64,000 nt of DNA from G963663315 sp965208975. GTDB taxonomy: Bacteria > Pseudomonadota > Gammaproteobacteria > Arenicellales > Poriferihabitantaceae. Position 1 is the stretch's first letter; the number at the start of each line of letters is the position of its first letter. Position numbers and translations under genes: made by a program. Positions 26,765 through 36,125 of the stretch are shown here, in pieces. Where the stretch lies: positions 1,860,001 to 1,924,000 of the forward strand of contig CBDBQH010000003.1 of assembly GCA_965208975.1 (NCBI GenBank), in the 5' to 3' direction. The notes beneath the pieces were generated by a model. That model searched no databases, was not told where the DNA came from, and saw only the letters and a program-made list of their open reading frames with translations.

Positions 26765-28090
26765 ATGAAATTCCTGAAGAAATCAGTGATCGCGTGTTTC
26801 GCATGGATGATGATCGGTTTTTCGACGCCGGCGGCAGCGGTGTTCACGATTGAGATCACTTCCGGCACTACGGCCAGCATCCCGATTGCCATTGTGCCTT
26901 TTTCAGTGGTGGGCGAGCTCCCCGGCAAACAGCAGCCGGCGGATATTATCGAATCCGACCTCGGCTCCAGCGGGCGATTTGAACTGATACCGCGCGCCGG
27001 TTTTTTAAGTATGCCCGATGATTATGACTCAATCCGCTTCAAGGACTGGCGCCTGATTAAATCCGAAGCGGTCGTGGTCGGCCAGGTGATCCATCTTGCA
27101 GGTGACCAGTATGAAGTCCGCTTTCGCCTGGTTGACGTGTTTCGGGAGGCCCAGCTGGTGGGACACAAATTTCTTGTCAAAGCCAGCCAGATTCGCCGGC
27201 TCAGTCATCAGATCAGCGATATGATCTATGAAGAACTGACCGGCAAGGCGGGAGCTTTCGATACCCGGATCGCATTTGTCGCTGTACAGGGAGCGGGCGA
27301 TGATCGACGGTATTATCTCCAGGTGGCTGATTCCGATGGATGGAACGCGAAGACAATCCTTGAATCGAAACATCCTGTTTTATCCCCGTCCTGGTCGCCC
27401 GATGGCGGCCGTCTCGCTTATGTGTCATTCGAGGGCGGACGCTCCGTAATTTTCGTACAGGACCTTGACTCTCGCGGGAAACGCGCCCCTTTGAAGACAT
27501 TCAAAGGGTTGAACAGCGCTCCGGCGTGGTCGCCGGATGGTGGCATGCTGGCCTTGACGCTCTCCAAAGACGGCGATTCAGAGATCTATATTTATGATGT
27601 GGACAGCGAAAATCTGCGTAGATTGACACGCAATCTCGCCATTGATACCGAGCCAGCCTGGTCGCCGGACGGGAAGTCGATCATTTTCACCTCCGGGCGC
27701 TCCGGTGGAGCACAGATCTATCAGGCGCCGGTAACCGGGGGCGAGGCCACCAGATTGACTTTCGACGGCCACTATAATGCCAATGCGTCCTGGTCGCCGG
27801 ATGGCAAATCCATTGTTATGATTACCAATCAGGGCAATGGCTACAGAGTCGGGATATACTCTGCCCAAACCCGGACGGTACGGGAGTTGACGGATTCCAG
27901 CGCTGATGAATCTCCGTCATTCGCGCCCAACGGAGACATGATAATATATGCGACCAGGCAAAAAAATGGTAAAAGCGTTCTGGCTACGGTTTCTGTGGAC
28001 GCCAATAGTCAGGTACAACGAATTCTGAAGCATCAGGATGGTTTGGCGGTACAGGAACCAGCCTGGTCTCCGTTCACCCGCAAACTGTAG
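26765..28090 (+). CDS. tolB: Tol-Pal system beta-propeller protein TolB
   Basis: TolB is a periplasmic protein that binds Pal and is regulated by TolA. The start at 26765 gives 441 residues with a signal peptide cut after STPAAA. The N-terminal domain carries IAIVPFSVVGELPG, and the C-terminal six-bladed propeller shows repeated W-SPDG motifs (SPSWSPDGGRLAYVS, APAWSPDGGMLAL, EPAWSPDGKSI, ASWSPDGKSIV). The frame is open further upstream within tolA, but that part is not TolB. Confidence 0.96.
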   Translation: MKFLKKSVIACFAWMMIGFSTPAAAVFTIEITSGTTASIPIAIVPFSVVGELPGKQQPADIIESDLGSSGRFELIPRAGFLSMPDDYDSIRFKDWRLIKSEAVVVGQVIHLAGDQYEVRFRLVDVFREAQLVGHKFLVKASQIRRLSHQISDMIYEELTGKAGAFDTRIAFVAVQGAGDDRRYYLQVADSDGWNAKTILESKHPVLSPSWSPDGGRLAYVSFEGGRSVIFVQDLDSRGKRAPLKTFKGLNSAPAWSPDGGMLALTLSKDGDSEIYIYDVDSENLRRLTRNLAIDTEPAWSPDGKSIIFTSGRSGGAQIYQAPVTGGEATRLTFDGHYNANASWSPDGKSIVMITNQGNGYRVGIYSAQTRTVRELTDSSADESPSFAPNGDMIIYATRQKNGKSVLATVSVDANSQVQRILKHQDGLAVQEPAWSPFTRKL

Positions 28091-28102
28091 AGGAAGTTAA
28101 TT

Positions 28103-28645
28103 ATGCGTAATCTGTTAGCTGTTATAACCGTTTTTGTGATGACCGCCGTTGTGTCGGCGTGTGGTGGACGTCAGGCTTCTTCTGTGGAGGATGACGTAAA
28201 TGCAGAGGAGATAGTGGCGGTTGAAGTCGTCGACTCGGCCGGCCTCGAGAGTGATGATTCGCTGGTCAGTTCGGGACTCGATGACGGGGCTGGGGAGAGT
28301 GCAGACTTTGATCTGTTGAATCAGAGAGTCATTTACTTTGAATACGATAGCAGTAGTCTGAGTGAGGAATCCAGAGCCATCATTGAGGCGCATGCCGGGT
28401 ATCTTGCCTCTGCTCCCGGTACACAGGTTGTTCTGGAAGGCCATGCGGATGAGCGGGGCACTCGCGAGTATAACCTGTCGTTGGGGGAAGACCGCGCCCA
28501 ATCCGTAGCCCGGATAATGGGGGGGGCCGGGGTAAACGGGGATCATATCCAGACCATCTCCTATGGTGAGGAAAGACCGGTGTCCCTGGGCAGTGATGAA
28601 AGCTCCTGGAGCCTGAATCGCCGTGTTGAGATTCTCTATCAGTAA
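28103..28645 (+). CDS. pal: Peptidoglycan-associated lipoprotein Pal
   Basis: Pal links the outer membrane to peptidoglycan. The 180-residue lipoprotein has lipobox VSAC at residues 17-20 and a C-terminal OmpA-like domain with VIYFEYDSSSL, LEGHADERGTREYNLSLGEDRA (peptidoglycan contact) and SYGEERP. AGAGGAAG precedes the start. An acidic linker rich in Asp, Glu and Ser (about residues 25-70) is longer than in E. coli. Confidence 0.96.
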   Translation: MRNLLAVITVFVMTAVVSACGGRQASSVEDDVNAEEIVAVEVVDSAGLESDDSLVSSGLDDGAGESADFDLLNQRVIYFEYDSSSLSEESRAIIEAHAGYLASAPGTQVVLEGHADERGTREYNLSLGEDRAQSVARIMGGAGVNGDHIQTISYGEERPVSLGSDESSWSLNRRVEILYQ

Positions 28646-28655
28646 GGTGTGGTCA

Positions 28656-29570
28656 ATGAGCAAGTCGAAACCTGAAATGAGACTGCCCGGAAGTTCTCTG
28701 TCGGTATGCGCTGTCGTTGTATTGATGCTGGCCGGTTGCGTTCTGGCGCCCCCTGCCACTCCGGTTGCCGCTCCTCCCGTCACTGTGGCGCCGGTCAATA
28801 CACCACAAGAGGTTGAGCCGCCGCCACCCAATCCGGAGATTTTAAGAGCCCTGTCTCAACTGGCGGATATTCGGGACGAACTGAAACAGCTCAGGAATTC
28901 AGTAGAAGAACTTCAGTTTCAGTCTGACCGCGACCAACGGCGGCGGCGGGATTTATATCAGGATGTTGACCGGAGACTGCTTGAACTCGAGAGGGCCATG
29001 ATTGCAGAAAGGGTTGCGGCTGCCGCGGCTGACGGAACGGGTGAAGAGGACGAGAGCTTGCTCGGTGTCCAGCCGGTTGAAGGCGGCCTGCAGGAGCCGG
29101 ATGACCGTCCGGCAGGGCTGACAGAACCATCGCTCCCGAATGTGGATGATTCTCCGGCGCCTGACGATGCGGTAACGGTTTCTCTGGATGAACAAAATGC
29201 GTATGATGAGGCGTTTGGATTGTTGAGACAAAGCCGATACCAGGATTTCATTCTTGCGGCTGAACAATTTGTGACTGACTGGCCGAACAGTCAACTGGTT
29301 GATGATATCTGGTACTGGATGAGTGAAGCCCACTATGTCAATCGTGAATTCGAGAGCGCCCTGAGCGGTTTTCGAGCCGTAGTGATTCGTTATCCGGGTA
29401 GTGAACGAGTACCTGAAGCGCTATTGAAAACGGGATATATCCAGTATGACATCGGTGCATACGACGAGGCGGCGGAAATATTCCGGGATGTTCTGGCGCG
29501 GTTTCCGGAGCATCATGTCGCGATTTCCGCCCAGACCCGTTTGCGGAGAATTGAGCAAACCATTCAGTGA
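28656..29570 (+). CDS. cpoB: Cell division coordinator CpoB (YbgF)
   Basis: CpoB couples peptidoglycan synthesis to Tol-driven constriction. From ATG 28656 it has 304 residues: a signal peptide, a proline-rich stretch, a coiled coil (LADIRDELKQLRNSVEELQF) and C-terminal TPR repeats (YDEAFGLLRQSRYQDFILAAEQF; ALSGFRAVVIRYPGS; AAEIFRDVLARFPEH). The signal peptide ends in LAGC, a good lipobox, whereas classical CpoB is a soluble periplasmic protein. It closes the tol-pal operon. Confidence 0.9.
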   Translation: MSKSKPEMRLPGSSLSVCAVVVLMLAGCVLAPPATPVAAPPVTVAPVNTPQEVEPPPPNPEILRALSQLADIRDELKQLRNSVEELQFQSDRDQRRRRDLYQDVDRRLLELERAMIAERVAAAAADGTGEEDESLLGVQPVEGGLQEPDDRPAGLTEPSLPNVDDSPAPDDAVTVSLDEQNAYDEAFGLLRQSRYQDFILAAEQFVTDWPNSQLVDDIWYWMSEAHYVNREFESALSGFRAVVIRYPGSERVPEALLKTGYIQYDIGAYDEAAEIFRDVLARFPEHHVAISAQTRLRRIEQTIQ

Positions 29571-29605
29571 AGAACAGCCGCCAGACTGCTCCGATGGCGT
29601 TTCGG

Positions 29606-30733
29606 TCAGACGATGTTATTGAGCGCCAGCGCCAGATTGTCGACGGTTCGCTCAATGTTGCCGAGCTTGTCGAGCCCGAACAGCCCCAGTCGGAAGGTCC
29701 TGAAATCATCGGGTTCGCCACACATTAACGGTACGCCCGCCGCGATTTGTATGCCGTTGGCGGCAAACTTGCCGCCATTTTGCAGGTCGGCGTCATCGGT
29801 ATAGCTGACCACCACACCCGGAGCCTCAAAACCTTGCCCCGCTACGCTCCGGATGCCTTTGTCATGCAACAGTTGACGCACTTGTCGGCCCAGCTCGAGC
29901 TGGGCATTGCGGCCATTGTCAAATCCGAACTCGCGCATTTCATTCATGGCATCGCGCAGACCAACCAGCGCATCGGTCGGCAGGGTGGCATGATAGGCAT
30001 GGCCACCGTTGACATAAGCCTGCATGATTTGACGCCATTTTTTCAGATCGCATGAAAAGCTGCTGCTGGTTGTCTGGTCGAGTTTCGCCAGCGCGTGATC
30101 GTTCAGCAGGACCAGACCGGCGCAGGGCGAGGCGCTCCATCCCTTTTGCGGGGCGCTGAGCAGGATATCGACACCGGCGGTTTTCATGTTCACCCACATT
30201 GCCCCTGAGGCGATGCAATCAAGCACGAACAATCCGCCGACCTGGTGAACCGCGTTGGCAACCCTTGTCAGGTAATCATCCGGCAGGATCATGCCGGCTG
30301 ATGTTTCCACATGAGGAGCGAATACCAGAGCCGGCTTTTCATCCAGTATGGTCTTTATGACTGTATCCACCGAAGCGGGCACGAATGGAGACTGGGGAGC
30401 GTTGCCGAGCATGGTGGCCGGCAACACGGTATGCCCTGACGGAATGTTTCCCATTTCAAGAATCTGGCTCCAGCGGTAACTGAAGAGTCCGTTACGGATG
30501 ACCAGACAGCGCTGGTCATGGGCGAATTGTCGGGCGACAGCCTCCATGCCGTAACTGCCTCCGCCCGGAATGATTATGGCGGTATCGGCCTGGTAGACCT
30601 CTTTCAATGTGTTCGATATGTCATTCATCGCTCCCTGAAAGCGGCTTGACATGTGGTTCAACGAACGATCCGTAAATACTACGGAATATTCAAGTAATCC
30701 ATCCGGATCAAGGTCAGGCAGAAGTGAGGGCAT
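29606..30733 (-). CDS. Class V PLP-dependent aminotransferase (alanine/serine-glyoxylate type)
   Basis: The cytosolic 375-residue enzyme is of aminotransferase fold type I, class V. Visible features are IIPGGGSYGMEAVARQF (cofactor phosphate region), HVETSAGMILPDDYL, VLDCIASGAMWVNM (Asp binding the pyridine ring) and LLSAPQKGWSASP (Schiff-base Lys). Likely donors and acceptors are alanine or serine and glyoxylate, but 2-aminoethylphosphonate or related substrates cannot be excluded. It is convergent with the tol-pal operon and stands alone. Confidence 0.82.
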   Translation of the reverse strand: MPSLLPDLDPDGLLEYSVVFTDRSLNHMSSRFQGAMNDISNTLKEVYQADTAIIIPGGGSYGMEAVARQFAHDQRCLVIRNGLFSYRWSQILEMGNIPSGHTVLPATMLGNAPQSPFVPASVDTVIKTILDEKPALVFAPHVETSAGMILPDDYLTRVANAVHQVGGLFVLDCIASGAMWVNMKTAGVDILLSAPQKGWSASPCAGLVLLNDHALAKLDQTTSSSFSCDLKKWRQIMQAYVNGGHAYHATLPTDALVGLRDAMNEMREFGFDNGRNAQLELGRQVRQLLHDKGIRSVAGQGFEAPGVVVSYTDDADLQNGGKFAANGIQIAAGVPLMCGEPDDFRTFRLGLFGLDKLGNIERTVDNLALALNNIV

Positions 30734-30840
30734 GTCGATTCCCGTATTTATTTATTGGCGTAATGAAGAAATTACTGAATATCTATTGAATTTGATTCGT
30801 AAATTTATTAGGGTGCAGCGCTGATATTTCAGTTTCAGTC

Positions 30841-30917
30841 GCGCCCGTAGCTCAGTTGGATAGAGTACCTGGCTACGAACCAGGCGGTCGGGAGTTCGAA
30901 TCTCTCCGGGCGCGCCA
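30841..30917 (+). tRNA. tRNA-Arg (anticodon ACG)
   Basis: A full cloverleaf is visible: acceptor GCGCCCG/CGGGCGC, D-loop GCTCAGTTGGATAGAGT, anticodon stem CCTGG/CCAGG with loop CTACGAA (anticodon at 30875-30877), T-loop GGGAGTTCGAATCTCTC and an encoded 3' CCA. A34 is expected to be edited to inosine, reading CGU, CGC and CGA. Confidence 0.97.
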
Positions 30918-31001
30918 CTGGCTCCATACCCGTCAAATTATACCATGAGTCGAGGATTTTCAATGGATAGAAGAAGTGGGGTGGTTGTGCCTGTTCAGTT
31001 T

Positions 31002-33899
31002 CTATGCCAGTTGACGCCGCGCCAGATTTTCAAAGACTCCTCCGGCCTCCATTAATTCTGTAAAGTTTCCTTCCTCGACCACACGCCCCGCCTGCATCAC
31101 GTAAATCCGGTCTGCCTGACGCAGTGTGGAAAGACGATGGGCAATGACTACCCGGGTTGCGTCTATATTGGCAAGATTCTCCATGACTTGTCCCTGACTC
31201 TCATTATCGAGCCAGTTTGTCGCCTCGTCGAGTAGCAGGAGCCGCGGGTTATGGATGAGCGCCCGGGCGATCAGGATGCGCTGGCTTTCGCCACCCGATG
31301 TGACATCGCCCCCGGCGCCCAGGCAGGTCAACATTTTCATCGGCATTGCGGCAATCTCCCGATCTATGTTAGCCAGCCGGGCCGCCCGCCACGCCTCCGT
31401 GGCTGTCGCGTTTTCGTGACCACCGACAATGTTATCCCATACGTCTTCGGGGTGGAGCTGCACATTCTGCGGGATGACGCCGATTCTTCGGCGCACTTGT
31501 TTGATATTGAGATGTCTGAGATTGCGCCCATCATGGTACACGGCGCCGCTCGTTGGTTCGTCCAGGCCCAGTATCAATGAGAAGAGAGTGCTCTTGCCCG
31601 CTCCTGATTCTCCGGTGATTGCGACAAACTCGCCGGGGTGTATGTGAATGGATATATCGTCGAGAATGAGTGGGCCATCCGCATCGTAACGGAAATGGAC
31701 ATGATCAAAGCGGATGTCTCCAGTCAGGGTATCGACCGCTTCTCCCGCGGCGCCTGTCTCCGGAGGTTCAGCGAGAAAAGGTTGAATCTGGTCCATTGCC
31801 GGCATGATTGCCGCGATAGCGCCAAAAGACGCGCCCAGGCGAGCCACCGCTCCCTGAAATATCATGAACAGGGTATAGACGACGAGAAAATCTCCAATCC
31901 GGAGCGTTTCATGGTGCGGTAGTGTCGCGGCAAGCAACAGGACGGCGCCCGCAACCAATGGTATCGCGGCGCTCAATGCCTGTAGATGTCCTTCAACAGC
32001 GTTACGCTCCAGCTCGGCTCTTTTCTGTTTGCGGTAGCCGCGCGCCCATACTGCGAATGCTGAGCCTTCGGCGCCTTCAACACGCAGTACAGAAATTCCG
32101 TTAATGATCTGGAACAGCCGCCCCGCCAACTCCTGTGTGGCCTGTACCACCCGGCTGTGAGGGGCCATCTGCCGCAGACCCAGGGCCACTGTCAGGCTCA
32201 GGGAGATGAAGCCGGACACCGCCATGACGCTACCGAGCAGCGGGCTGTAGATGAAGGAGAGAAGGAGTGTGGGAAACGCGAAGATGACAGACAGCGTTCC
32301 GTTGGCAACCATATCCTGCAGGGTGTCACGCAGAGTCTGGAAAGTCAGGCCGCGCATGGTCAGGTCACCGGCCGGGTAACGATGGGAAAAACGCGGCGGC
32401 AAGCGGAGGAGGCGGTCCTGGAACGCGGATTCTGCCCGCGCTGCGGCGCGTCCTTCAAGACGCATTAACGCCATGCCCGAAAGCACATGCAGGGAAGCCA
32501 CGACCAGGGCAATCACCGCCAGAGCCATACAAGCCACGTAAAGCAGGTGAACCTCGCCAGCCGGAATCACGTCATCCGCGACAAAGCCCAGTATTACGGC
32601 GGGCAGCGCCATGCCCAGCCCCCACAGCAGCGCCGTCACAAAAAACCACAGGAAGTCCACAGCGCTCCCTCTGAAGGCCAGCTGAAACAGCTCGCGCAAC
32701 TTTGCCGGATTCCGGCTGAGTGGCGGGTAGAATAACCAGGCCTCGGTATGGAGTGATTCGGCGCGCTTCCCGGTCACCCGGGTTGTGTGATGTCCGGTGG
32801 CAGTCGCTTGCCGGTAGCCTCTCCCCTCTGCCGGTAACAGAGCTACGGGTTGTCCATCTTCTTTGCGGAATGCCAGCATGGAGCCGCTACAACCCAGCCA
32901 CCACTTTTTCTCCTGATCCAGTCGCACCCGGCGGGCGCGTACTGCGGACACATCCAGAATATGAGCAAGGCTCCCGGAGAAATCGGTAGTATCCGTTTGC
33001 TTCGAAAATGTGAAGTGGATGCCTTCATGCCGTCCGATGATTGCCAGTGTGTCTCGCAACGCGGCGCCTTTGGAGCGAGCGCCGGTCTCCTCAACCCGGT
33101 CGTATAGATTGAACAGTCGATGTCGAGCGTTACTTTCATCGGACTGTCGATTGATCACCCGTTCCCTCTCCAGATTGACCTGATCCACCACGGCGAGTCC
33201 CCGATTGAGCCGCTCCACAGAGAGCGCCAGATCATGGAAGTGCGCCAGCGCCGGTATCAGAAGATCTTTTGCGGCGAGGGTTGCGGAAGAATGGGCGGAC
33301 AATTGTCGCGGCTCCATCAGGTTGATCCAGGTTTTACGTATGAGTGGCATGCTGCCCTTGGCCGGGTGCAGCAGGCCGAGGAATAATCCCGAGCGAGGAG
33401 ACAGGCCGGATATCCATACCACCCCATGTTGAGCCGAGACCACGCCAGCTCCTGCCATTGGTTTTTGTCCGGCTTCAACCAGCATGTCCGCCCTTGTCGA
33501 TTCCGTGTCATAGCGCGCCAGCATGGTGGAAATGTCTGTGATCCAGGAGTCGAGTTGCTTTGCCAGTTCCGTATTGCTTGTCGCGCGCAGATTCTCAACC
33601 GGGATACGGTGCAGCATCGTCCCCGGCAGGCCTTTCGCAATCAGGCCAAGTGTCGTGGCTCCCGTGTTCGGCGCTACGCCGGGCAGGAGGCGACCGGCTC
33701 CAGCGCGCAACAAATGTTGTGGCGCCGCCTGCTCAATCCCATCCTTGCGTTCGACGATGAACAGGTCCACCGTGCCTTTTGCGACAAACCAGACGGAGCG
33801 GGAGTCACTCATGTCCAGTGGCAGGTTGCCGGTACACGGCGCCGGAGCGCCAGACCCGGCGGCTATTTCGGCAAGTGAAACAGGTTCTGAAATCGTCAT
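31002..33899 (-). CDS. NHLM-type bacteriocin ABC transporter (peptidase-less)
   Basis: The 965-residue exporter subunit has a long N-terminal region (about 1-400) that begins like a cyclic-nucleotide-binding fold (VWFVAKGTVDLFIVERKDG), then a type I exporter membrane domain (about 420-700) and a nucleotide-binding domain: Walker A GESGAGKST, signature SGGESQRI, Walker B LLLLDEATNWLD, and AHRLST. This matches the second of the two ABC proteins in NHLP-leader RiPP clusters. It has no C39 peptidase and probably pairs with the peptidase-bearing subunit 3 nt upstream. Last gene of the operon. Confidence 0.88.
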   Translation of the reverse strand: MTISEPVSLAEIAAGSGAPAPCTGNLPLDMSDSRSVWFVAKGTVDLFIVERKDGIEQAAPQHLLRAGAGRLLPGVAPNTGATTLGLIAKGLPGTMLHRIPVENLRATSNTELAKQLDSWITDISTMLARYDTESTRADMLVEAGQKPMAGAGVVSAQHGVVWISGLSPRSGLFLGLLHPAKGSMPLIRKTWINLMEPRQLSAHSSATLAAKDLLIPALAHFHDLALSVERLNRGLAVVDQVNLERERVINRQSDESNARHRLFNLYDRVEETGARSKGAALRDTLAIIGRHEGIHFTFSKQTDTTDFSGSLAHILDVSAVRARRVRLDQEKKWWLGCSGSMLAFRKEDGQPVALLPAEGRGYRQATATGHHTTRVTGKRAESLHTEAWLFYPPLSRNPAKLRELFQLAFRGSAVDFLWFFVTALLWGLGMALPAVILGFVADDVIPAGEVHLLYVACMALAVIALVVASLHVLSGMALMRLEGRAAARAESAFQDRLLRLPPRFSHRYPAGDLTMRGLTFQTLRDTLQDMVANGTLSVIFAFPTLLLSFIYSPLLGSVMAVSGFISLSLTVALGLRQMAPHSRVVQATQELAGRLFQIINGISVLRVEGAEGSAFAVWARGYRKQKRAELERNAVEGHLQALSAAIPLVAGAVLLLAATLPHHETLRIGDFLVVYTLFMIFQGAVARLGASFGAIAAIMPAMDQIQPFLAEPPETGAAGEAVDTLTGDIRFDHVHFRYDADGPLILDDISIHIHPGEFVAITGESGAGKSTLFSLILGLDEPTSGAVYHDGRNLRHLNIKQVRRRIGVIPQNVQLHPEDVWDNIVGGHENATATEAWRAARLANIDREIAAMPMKMLTCLGAGGDVTSGGESQRILIARALIHNPRLLLLDEATNWLDNESQGQVMENLANIDATRVVIAHRLSTLRQADRIYVMQAGRVVEEGNFTELMEAGGVFENLARRQLA

Positions 33900-33902
33900 A
33901 CG

Positions 33903-36125
33903 CTAACCAGCCTGAATCAGCTGACGATATAATCCATTTTTATCTTTCATCAATTCATCGTGAGCGCCTCGCTGCACTTCCGTACCCTTGTCGAGCACAA
34001 TGATCTGATTACAGTCCCGAATCGTACTCAGCCTGTGCGCGATGATCAGGCAGCTGATTCCGCGGCGGCGCAGCGCCCCGTCAATCAATTCCTCGGTGGC
34101 GGCGTCCAAAGAGCTGGTCGCTTCATCCAGAATCAGAAATACCGGATTGCCGGCCAGAGCGCGCGCGATTTCCAACCGTTGTTTCTGCCCACCGCTGAAA
34201 TTACTGCCATCCTCGTTGACCCGGGTTTCGTAGCCCAGTGGTCGACAAAGGATATTGTCGTGGATACAGGCGTCCCGCGCTGCTTCAACCACGGTTTCGT
34301 CCGGAACCGAGTGATTCCACAAGGTGATGTTGTTGCGTATACTCGTCGAGAAGAGGTGGACCTGTTGATTCACCACCGCAAGCGAACGTGACAGTATCTG
34401 ATGAGGAATCTCGTGGCGCGGGTGACCATCAAACAGGATTTCTCCAGACCAGGGCGAATAGAGGCCGGACAAAAGGCGAGTCAGAGTCGATTTTCCGGAG
34501 CCGCTTGAGCCGACTACGGCTACCCTTTGTCCTGGTTCAATCTTCAGATTGAAGTCCTTGATCAGAGGTGCCCGGGAACGGTTGTAGCCGAAGCTCAAGT
34601 TACGCAATTCGACATGACCAGTCAGTTTCAGACGATCATCCAGTGAGGAGACGGCCTGGGGTGGGGCTGGCGGGTTTTCCGTTTCCAAAGAGGCGGGAAC
34701 CCCGGTAATATCTTCCAGGCGCTGTATATCGGCTTCCATGGCCTGGCGGTCACTGATGAACTCAACGAAGCGCCCGACCGGAGACAGGAACATGTTGGCG
34801 ATGATATATATTCCGACCAGTGTACCTAATGTTAATTCTCCGTTTATTACCTGAGTCGCTCCAAAAGCCAGTGTCGCCGCGTTACCCAGAATCGCAAAAA
34901 GTCCAGGCAGGGAGGCGTTGATGTATCCAGGTTCCGCGAAACCCTGGCGCACACTCAGTACGCGCGCCTGATGACCACTCCAGCGGGAGAAAAAGCGGTC
35001 GTCCGATGCGGTCATCCGCAATGTCCCGGTTTGATTCAGCATCAAGGCGCCGATGCCGACCAGAAGCCCCTGCTCCCGTCTCAATGTCAGGCTTTTTTCC
35101 AGCCGGATGCGTATGATCCAGTGCGCCAGCGCCGCATTGATCACCGCAATACCGAGTACTACAAGCGCCAGCGCCGGTGTGTAGAGAAACAGGACAATGA
35201 GAAAAACAGCGATCATTACGAACTCGATCAGCAGGCCGAAAAAATGTTCTGAAATTCCTTTGGCAAGCCGGTCAACAGACAGGATACGGGCGGTCAAATC
35301 ACCGACGAAGCGGTGATTGAAGAACTCCACCGGCAGACGCAGCATTTGTGAGACACAGCGGTTTCCGGCGATCACGGATACCCGCACCGCCAGCCGCTCC
35401 AGCCATCTTCGCCTGAGCCGGGTCAGTCCGTAGCACAGTACGGCGGTTACCACCATGGTACTGGCTATCAATCCTCCCCAGGGCTCGTTGCCGGCCAATA
35501 CCCGGTCCACGAAAACAGACAGTAGCGCCGGCGTTACCAGCGCCAGAGCGGCCAGCATCACACCGCATAATACGGTACAGACCAGCGCTCCCGTTGTGCC
35601 ACCCAGCCAGAGCGGAATCTGCTTTAAGATGTTGGGGCGAGCGCCGCCGCGCTGAAATTCCGGGCCGCGGCGAAATTCCAGCGCCACGCCGGTAAAACCC
35701 TTGCTGAACTCTTCATCAGAAAGCGTCCGCCGACCGGATGAGGGATCATTCAGAAAAAAACGGTCGTGGGAAAAGCCCTCCAGAATCAGAAAATGATTGA
35801 ATTCCCAGAACAAAATGAGCGGCAACGACATTTTTTTGAGATCGTCTATCGGCACGCTGCGGCCAACACATTCCAGGCCGTAATGCCGGGCTGCCCGCAA
35901 GATGCCGGCGGCGCTGGAGCCGTCCCGGCTGACTTCGCATCGTTCGCGTAACTCAGTGAGTGGTATCCACAGACCAAACCAGGCGAGTACGCTGCCAAGA
36001 CATGCGGCGCCGCACTCGGTCACATGCATTTGCAGCAGCAATGGCGTGGTCACGCGCTGATTCACGTGTTTTTTCGTGGACTGTTGCGAAGACTCTGTGG
36101 CTTTCGTCCTGCGACTTTGAAACAT
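33903..36125 (-). CDS. NHLM-type peptidase/ABC exporter (C39 peptidase)
   Basis: The 740-residue protein removes the leader peptide and exports the product. The N-terminal C39 cysteine peptidase shows QMHVTECGAACLGSVLAWFG (catalytic Cys), EFNHFLILEGF (His) and NDPSSGRR (Asp). A six-helix membrane domain and a nucleotide-binding domain follow (GSSGSGKST; FSGGQKQRLEIARAL; FLILDEATSSLD). It abuts the HlyD-like gene with no gap. Cleavage is expected in the VSAG segment of the precursor encoded upstream. Confidence 0.92.
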   Translation of the reverse strand: MFQSRRTKATESSQQSTKKHVNQRVTTPLLLQMHVTECGAACLGSVLAWFGLWIPLTELRERCEVSRDGSSAAGILRAARHYGLECVGRSVPIDDLKKMSLPLILFWEFNHFLILEGFSHDRFFLNDPSSGRRTLSDEEFSKGFTGVALEFRRGPEFQRGGARPNILKQIPLWLGGTTGALVCTVLCGVMLAALALVTPALLSVFVDRVLAGNEPWGGLIASTMVVTAVLCYGLTRLRRRWLERLAVRVSVIAGNRCVSQMLRLPVEFFNHRFVGDLTARILSVDRLAKGISEHFFGLLIEFVMIAVFLIVLFLYTPALALVVLGIAVINAALAHWIIRIRLEKSLTLRREQGLLVGIGALMLNQTGTLRMTASDDRFFSRWSGHQARVLSVRQGFAEPGYINASLPGLFAILGNAATLAFGATQVINGELTLGTLVGIYIIANMFLSPVGRFVEFISDRQAMEADIQRLEDITGVPASLETENPPAPPQAVSSLDDRLKLTGHVELRNLSFGYNRSRAPLIKDFNLKIEPGQRVAVVGSSGSGKSTLTRLLSGLYSPWSGEILFDGHPRHEIPHQILSRSLAVVNQQVHLFSTSIRNNITLWNHSVPDETVVEAARDACIHDNILCRPLGYETRVNEDGSNFSGGQKQRLEIARALAGNPVFLILDEATSSLDAATEELIDGALRRRGISCLIIAHRLSTIRDCNQIIVLDKGTEVQRGAHDELMKDKNGLYRQLIQAG

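Noticed and set aside
28519..28526. G8 run in pal as a phase-variation tract
   Set aside because: It is short, in the middle of an essential conserved domain, and the frame is intact.
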